A DNA stretch of 6,488 nt from Gemmatimonadota bacterium. GTDB lineage: Bacteria > Gemmatimonadota > Gemmatimonadetes > Gemmatimonadales > GWC2-71-9. Both the position numbers and the translations under genes were made by a program. The DNA is taken from assembly GCA_003220985.1 (NCBI GenBank), contig QHTY01000055.1:9431-15918 (forward strand), in the 5' to 3' direction. Below, in pieces: positions 4,272 to 6,488 of the stretch. Every line of letters starts with the position of its first letter. Positions within the stretch are counted from its first letter, which is position 1. A model generated the notes under the pieces. It saw only the letters and a program-made list of their open reading frames with translations, searched no databases and had not been told where the DNA came from.

Positions 4272-5300
4272 ATGGCGATGGCTCCCCGCTCCCCGCTGCC
4301 CGCTCCCTCCGGAGATGTCGAGCTACTGGAGCGGCTCGCCTCCGCGCGCGCGGATCTGCTTGCGCAGATCGGCCAGCGCATCATAGGCCAAACCGACGTG
4401 CTGGACGGGATTCTCACCGCGATCTTCTCCGGCGGTCATGCGCTGCTCGTCGGCGTGCCGGGACTCGCCAAGACGCTCATGGTCCAGACCGTCGCAGAGA
4501 CACTGGATCTCGCGTTCAACCGCATTCAGTTCACGCCGGACCTGATGCCCTCCGACATCACCGGCACCGAGATCATCGAGGAAGATCTCGCGACCGGGAA
4601 GCGCGGCTTTCGGTTCGTGCGCGGGCCCGTCTTCGCGAACATCGTACTCGCCGACGAAGTCAATCGCACGCCACCGAAGACGCAGGCGGCGTTGCTCCAG
4701 GCGATGCAGGAGCATCAGGTCAGCGCCGCGGGGCAGACGTATCGGCTCCCCTCGCCGTTTTTCGTGCTCGCGACGCAGAATCCCATCGAGCAGGAAGGGA
4801 CGTATCCGCTGCCGGAAGCACAGCTCGACCGCTTCATGTTCGAGCTGCGCGTGAATTATCCGTCGCAAGAGGAAGAAGAGGCGATCGTCGCCCAGACGAC
4901 CGGCGATGCGGTCGCCGACGTCAGTTCGGCGCTGACGTCTGACGAAGTGGTTGCGATGCAGCACCTCGTCCGCCGGATTCCCGTGTCGGAGGCGCTGGTG
5001 AAGGCCGCGGTTACGCTGGTGCGGATGACGCGCCCGCCCGAGGAAGGGTCGCCGGCGTTCATTAAAGAGTACATCTCCTGGGGCGCGGGGCCCCGCGCGT
5101 CGCAGTACTTGATCCTCGGCGCCAAGGCGCGGGCGGCGCTGGACGGCCGGCCGATGGCGGACGAGGACGATTTGCGTCAGGTCGCGCCGACGGTGCTGAC
5201 GCACCGGATCGTCATCAACTTTGCGGCCGAGGCCGCGGGGCGGACGGCGCAGGACATCATCGCGCAGCTACTCAAGGAGGCTCGTTGGCAGCCAAAGTAG
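4272..5300 (+). CDS. MoxR-family AAA+ ATPase
   Basis: MoxR ATPases are cytoplasmic hexameric chaperone-like machines that use ATP to mature or activate partner proteins, often ones with von Willebrand A domains. The 342 residues carry every core motif: Walker A GVPGLAKT (61-68), the FTPDLMPSDITG segment (87-98), Walker B IVLADE (124-129) with NRTPPKTQAALLQAMQE, sensor 1 ATQNPIEQEGTYPLPEAQLDRF (167-188, Asn170), and sensor 2 GPRAS (273-277, Arg275) in the small lid domain. Length is slightly above the usual 310-330 because of a nonconserved N-terminus, APRSPLPAPSG, written by 7-bp repeats. The start is ATG 4272 or ATG 4278; both have only a weak GGG upstream. The next gene overlaps by 16 nt, so they are cotranscribed. 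The usual partners (DUF58 and Bat/VWA genes) are not next to it. The family call is certain; the client protein is unknown. Confidence 0.93.
   Translation: MAMAPRSPLPAPSGDVELLERLASARADLLAQIGQRIIGQTDVLDGILTAIFSGGHALLVGVPGLAKTLMVQTVAETLDLAFNRIQFTPDLMPSDITGTEIIEEDLATGKRGFRFVRGPVFANIVLADEVNRTPPKTQAALLQAMQEHQVSAAGQTYRLPSPFFVLATQNPIEQEGTYPLPEAQLDRFMFELRVNYPSQEEEEAIVAQTTGDAVADVSSALTSDEVVAMQHLVRRIPVSEALVKAAVTLVRMTRPPEEGSPAFIKEYISWGAGPRASQYLILGAKARAALDGRPMADEDDLRQVAPTVLTHRIVINFAAEAAGRTAQDIIAQLLKEARWQPK
4281..4308 (+). repeat. 7-bp tandem tract at the start of moxR
   Basis: Units are GCTCCCC, GCTCCCC, GCTGCCC and GCTCCCT: four copies, the first two identical. They encode about residues 4-13 (APRSPLPAPS), ahead of the conserved MoxR domain. 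The phase is coding, so a change of one or two units would frameshift moxR. Confidence 0.7.
5274..5280 (+). promoter_or_regulatory. Strong Shine-Dalgarno that fixes a TTG start
   Basis: AAGGAGG lies inside the last codons of moxR, 4 nt before the TTG at 5285. It is the best ribosome binding site in the window and the main reason to accept TTG as the start of the next gene. Confidence 0.75.
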
Positions 5301-6043
5301 CGCTCCTCTCGTTGGCCGTTGTGGTGTCGGGCGTCGTGTGGCAAAACCCAACAGATGGTCGACAGTTACTCGCGCGCATGCGCGCCGCGTATCTCGGCAA
5401 ATGGTTCAAGACGGTCACGTTCCAGCAGCAAACCATCCAGACGCATCCCAATGGTGTGACCGACACCACGACGTGGTACGAGGCGCTCAAGTCGCCCGAT
5501 CGGCTGCGCATCGATTTCGGTGATCCCAAAAACGGCAACGGCGTCGTCTACACGGCGGACTCACTGTATGTCGTGCGGAGCGGCAAGGTCACGCGCACCG
5601 CGGCGTCGGGAAATCCGTTTCTGCCCTTCGTCGCGGGGGTGTACGATCAACCACTCGAGACAACCTTGCGGCAGATTCAACCGTACAAGTTCGATCTGTC
5701 CAAGCTGTATACGACGACGTGGGAAGGCCGGCCTACCTACGTCGCCGGCAGCCTGTCAGCGAGCGACACGACGTCGCCGCAATTCTGGATCGATCAGGAG
5801 CGGCTGATCGTCGTGCGGATGATCGTGCCCCTGAATCCCGCTACGCCCGCGGATGTCGCCGACATTCGGCTCGAAGATTACCGGCCGGTGGCGGGCGGCT
5901 GGCTTGCCGTGTTGGTCGAGATCATGCATGGCGGCCAGGTGATCCAAAAGGAGCAGTACAGCGATTGGCGCGGCAACGTCGAGCTACCCGCGGACTTCTT
6001 CGTGGCGGCAAAGTGGAGTGACGTGCCGCATTGGCACCACTAG
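5285..6043 (+). CDS. Secreted LolA-like (outer-membrane lipoprotein-sorting fold) protein
   Basis: This is a 252-residue protein from TTG 5285, overlapping moxR by 16 nt. Residues 1-18 (MAAKVALLSLAVVVSGVV) are a signal peptide or N-terminal anchor; there is no lipobox cysteine. The mature part starts with a helix (QLLARMRAAYLGKWFKTVTFQQ), then alternating strands: TWYEALKSPDRLRIDFGD, GVVYTADSLYVVRSGKV, the Pro/Phe loop NPFLPFVAGVYDQP, WEGRPTYVAGS, SPQFWIDQERLIVVRMIVPL, DIRLEDYRPVAGGWLAVLVEIMHGG and the ending NVELPADFF. The order of helix, 'sPdrlRidfg', 'Wid.e..ivvrm' and a final 'lpadfF' is that of LolA/LppX-like half-barrel proteins, which bind lipid or lipoprotein acyl chains in the periplasm. 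This is recognised by pattern, without a diagnostic residue, so true lipoprotein transport is uncertain. Overlap with moxR suggests the two act together. The stop is shared with the convergent downstream gene. Confidence 0.6.
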   Translation: MAAKVALLSLAVVVSGVVWQNPTDGRQLLARMRAAYLGKWFKTVTFQQQTIQTHPNGVTDTTTWYEALKSPDRLRIDFGDPKNGNGVVYTADSLYVVRSGKVTRTAASGNPFLPFVAGVYDQPLETTLRQIQPYKFDLSKLYTTTWEGRPTYVAGSLSASDTTSPQFWIDQERLIVVRMIVPLNPATPADVADIRLEDYRPVAGGWLAVLVEIMHGGQVIQKEQYSDWRGNVELPADFFVAAKWSDVPHWHH

Positions 6044-6312
6044 GCGGGCGGCGGCAACCGTTCTCCCTCGCGATGTCTCGCGAGAAGTCGTTCGGCAAAG
6101 TCGACACGCTCTTCCAGCTCTGCGACGCGCTGTTTCAAGTCGTCGAGCTCCGCGAGTCTCGCCCGCACGTCCTCTGATTCACCGAGCGTCTCGCCTCTCC
6201 ACGAGCGCCGGCGGTAGCCGGGCGGAAGCAGCCGCGCTACCGCCACCTGCAGGACGGCCACGAGCGCCATAATCGCGCCAACACCGATGGCCCACTCCGG
6301 AATTCCGAACAT
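6040..6312 (-). CDS. Small single-pass membrane protein with coiled coil
   Basis: This is a 90-residue protein from ATG 6312. Residues 5-30 (PEWAIGVGAIMALVAVLQVAVARLLP) form one membrane segment. A basic patch PGYRRRSWRG follows, then a heptad-rich coiled coil at about 50-80 (RLAELDDLKQRVAELEERVDFAERLLARHRE) and a Pro-rich end. The layout, an N-terminal membrane anchor plus a cytoplasmic coiled coil ending in LEERVDFAERLLA, resembles PspB-type envelope-stress proteins. No family-defining residue was seen, so it is left unnamed. It lies 23 nt behind the serine-hydrolase-like gene on the same strand and is probably cotranscribed with it; GAGGG about 9 nt upstream is a modest Shine-Dalgarno. Its stop TAG and that of the plus-strand neighbour share the palindrome CTAG at 6040-6043. 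The protein is likely real: coding layout and start are consistent. Confidence 0.72.
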   Translation of the reverse strand: MFGIPEWAIGVGAIMALVAVLQVAVARLLPPGYRRRSWRGETLGESEDVRARLAELDDLKQRVAELEERVDFAERLLARHREGERLPPPA

Positions 6313-6335
6313 CCTAAGCGACCCTCATTTCCATA

Positions 6336-6488
6336 CTACTTCACCCTCCGATAGGTTTGCTCGCTATCCACGACACGTAGCTCCCCCACCGCTCCATCCG
6401 GATCGATCACGAACGCGACATACGACGGATCCCAGAACGGATCCGGCCACGTGACCCGAAACACGTCGTACTGCCAATGCTCGAGCTG
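6336..6488 (-). CDS. C-terminus of a probable serine hydrolase (DUF3471-like tail)
   Basis: The frame is open from the right edge to TAG at 6336-6338, giving the last 50 residues of a gene that begins outside the window. The segment reads LEHWQYDVFRVTWPDPFWD, then VAFVIDPDGAVGELRV and the end TYRRVK. This matches the small C-terminal beta domain (DUF3471/Pab87-like) with pattern lehWhYdtFr..w.dp..........F.ld..G.v..l.v.....frRv. That domain commonly follows a class C beta-lactamase-like serine hydrolase or peptidase domain, usually secreted. The catalytic domain is not in view, so enzyme type and substrate remain open. The small membrane protein gene follows after 23 nt. Confidence 0.6.
   Translation of the reverse strand, partial: QLEHWQYDVFRVTWPDPFWDPSYVAFVIDPDGAVGELRVVDSEQTYRRVK

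Noticed and set aside
4323..5204. Minus-strand frame of about 293 codons opposite moxR
   Set aside because: It is Arg-rich with no domain pattern and lies fully inside an intact MoxR gene with all its motifs.
6067..6085. Operator at the CTCGCGA repeat and TCTCGCGAGA palindrome
   Set aside because: It lies within the coding C-terminus of the small membrane protein in GC-rich codons, with no gene start nearby to regulate.

Overview
This 6.5 kb window is a GC-rich bacterial chromosome segment. It most resembles a soil Gemmatimonadota-type genome, with Acidobacteriota as the alternative. The placement is inferred from the style of the genes, not from any marker search: secreted sortilin-like and streptogramin-lyase-like propellers, a serine hydrolase with a DUF3471-like tail, a small 'MFGIPEW' membrane/coiled-coil protein, and Fo subunits with short hydrophobic N-terminal extensions.

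Region 1 (1-4168, all minus strand). Read in transcription order, this is a compact ATP synthase cluster, atpZ-atpI-atpB-atpE-atpF-atpH. It holds the assembly helpers, all of the membrane Fo sector (a, c, b) and the delta stalk subunit. Most junctions overlap by 1-4 nt (GTGA or TAGTG). The exceptions are a 21-nt gap before atpI and a 52-nt gap before atpE. The cluster stops after delta: alpha, gamma, beta and epsilon are absent. It is followed on the same strand by a secreted seven-bladed streptogramin-lyase-like propeller, then by the N-terminus of a sortilin/VPS10-like repeat protein that runs off the left edge.

Region 2 (4169-4271). A 103-nt divergent intergenic region separates the atp cluster from moxR. 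It holds two near-perfect dyads and a repeated 7-mer spaced 32 bp apart.

Region 3 (4272-6043, plus strand). A complete MoxR AAA+ ATPase overlaps by 16 nt a secreted protein with a probable LolA-like fold. That protein starts at TTG behind a strong Shine-Dalgarno inside the end of moxR.

Region 4 (6040-6488, minus strand). A small protein with one membrane segment and a coiled coil converges on the LolA-like gene, and the two share one CTAG as their stop codons. Behind it is the C-terminus of a probable serine hydrolase that runs off the right edge.

The least expected signal is a set of short-period tandem tracts. Two 10-bp-period tracts (GGCGGYAARR on the sense strand) lie directly before the propeller gene and before atpI. 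In both, the last copy builds the Shine-Dalgarno at the same 6-nt distance from the start codon. Separate 7-bp-period tracts lie inside coding sequence in the sortilin-like gene, atpI and moxR, and between atpB and atpE. A 6-bp tract lies at the start of atpF. No tRNA, rRNA, CRISPR array or insertion sequence was seen, and no gene-free stretch exceeds 103 nt.
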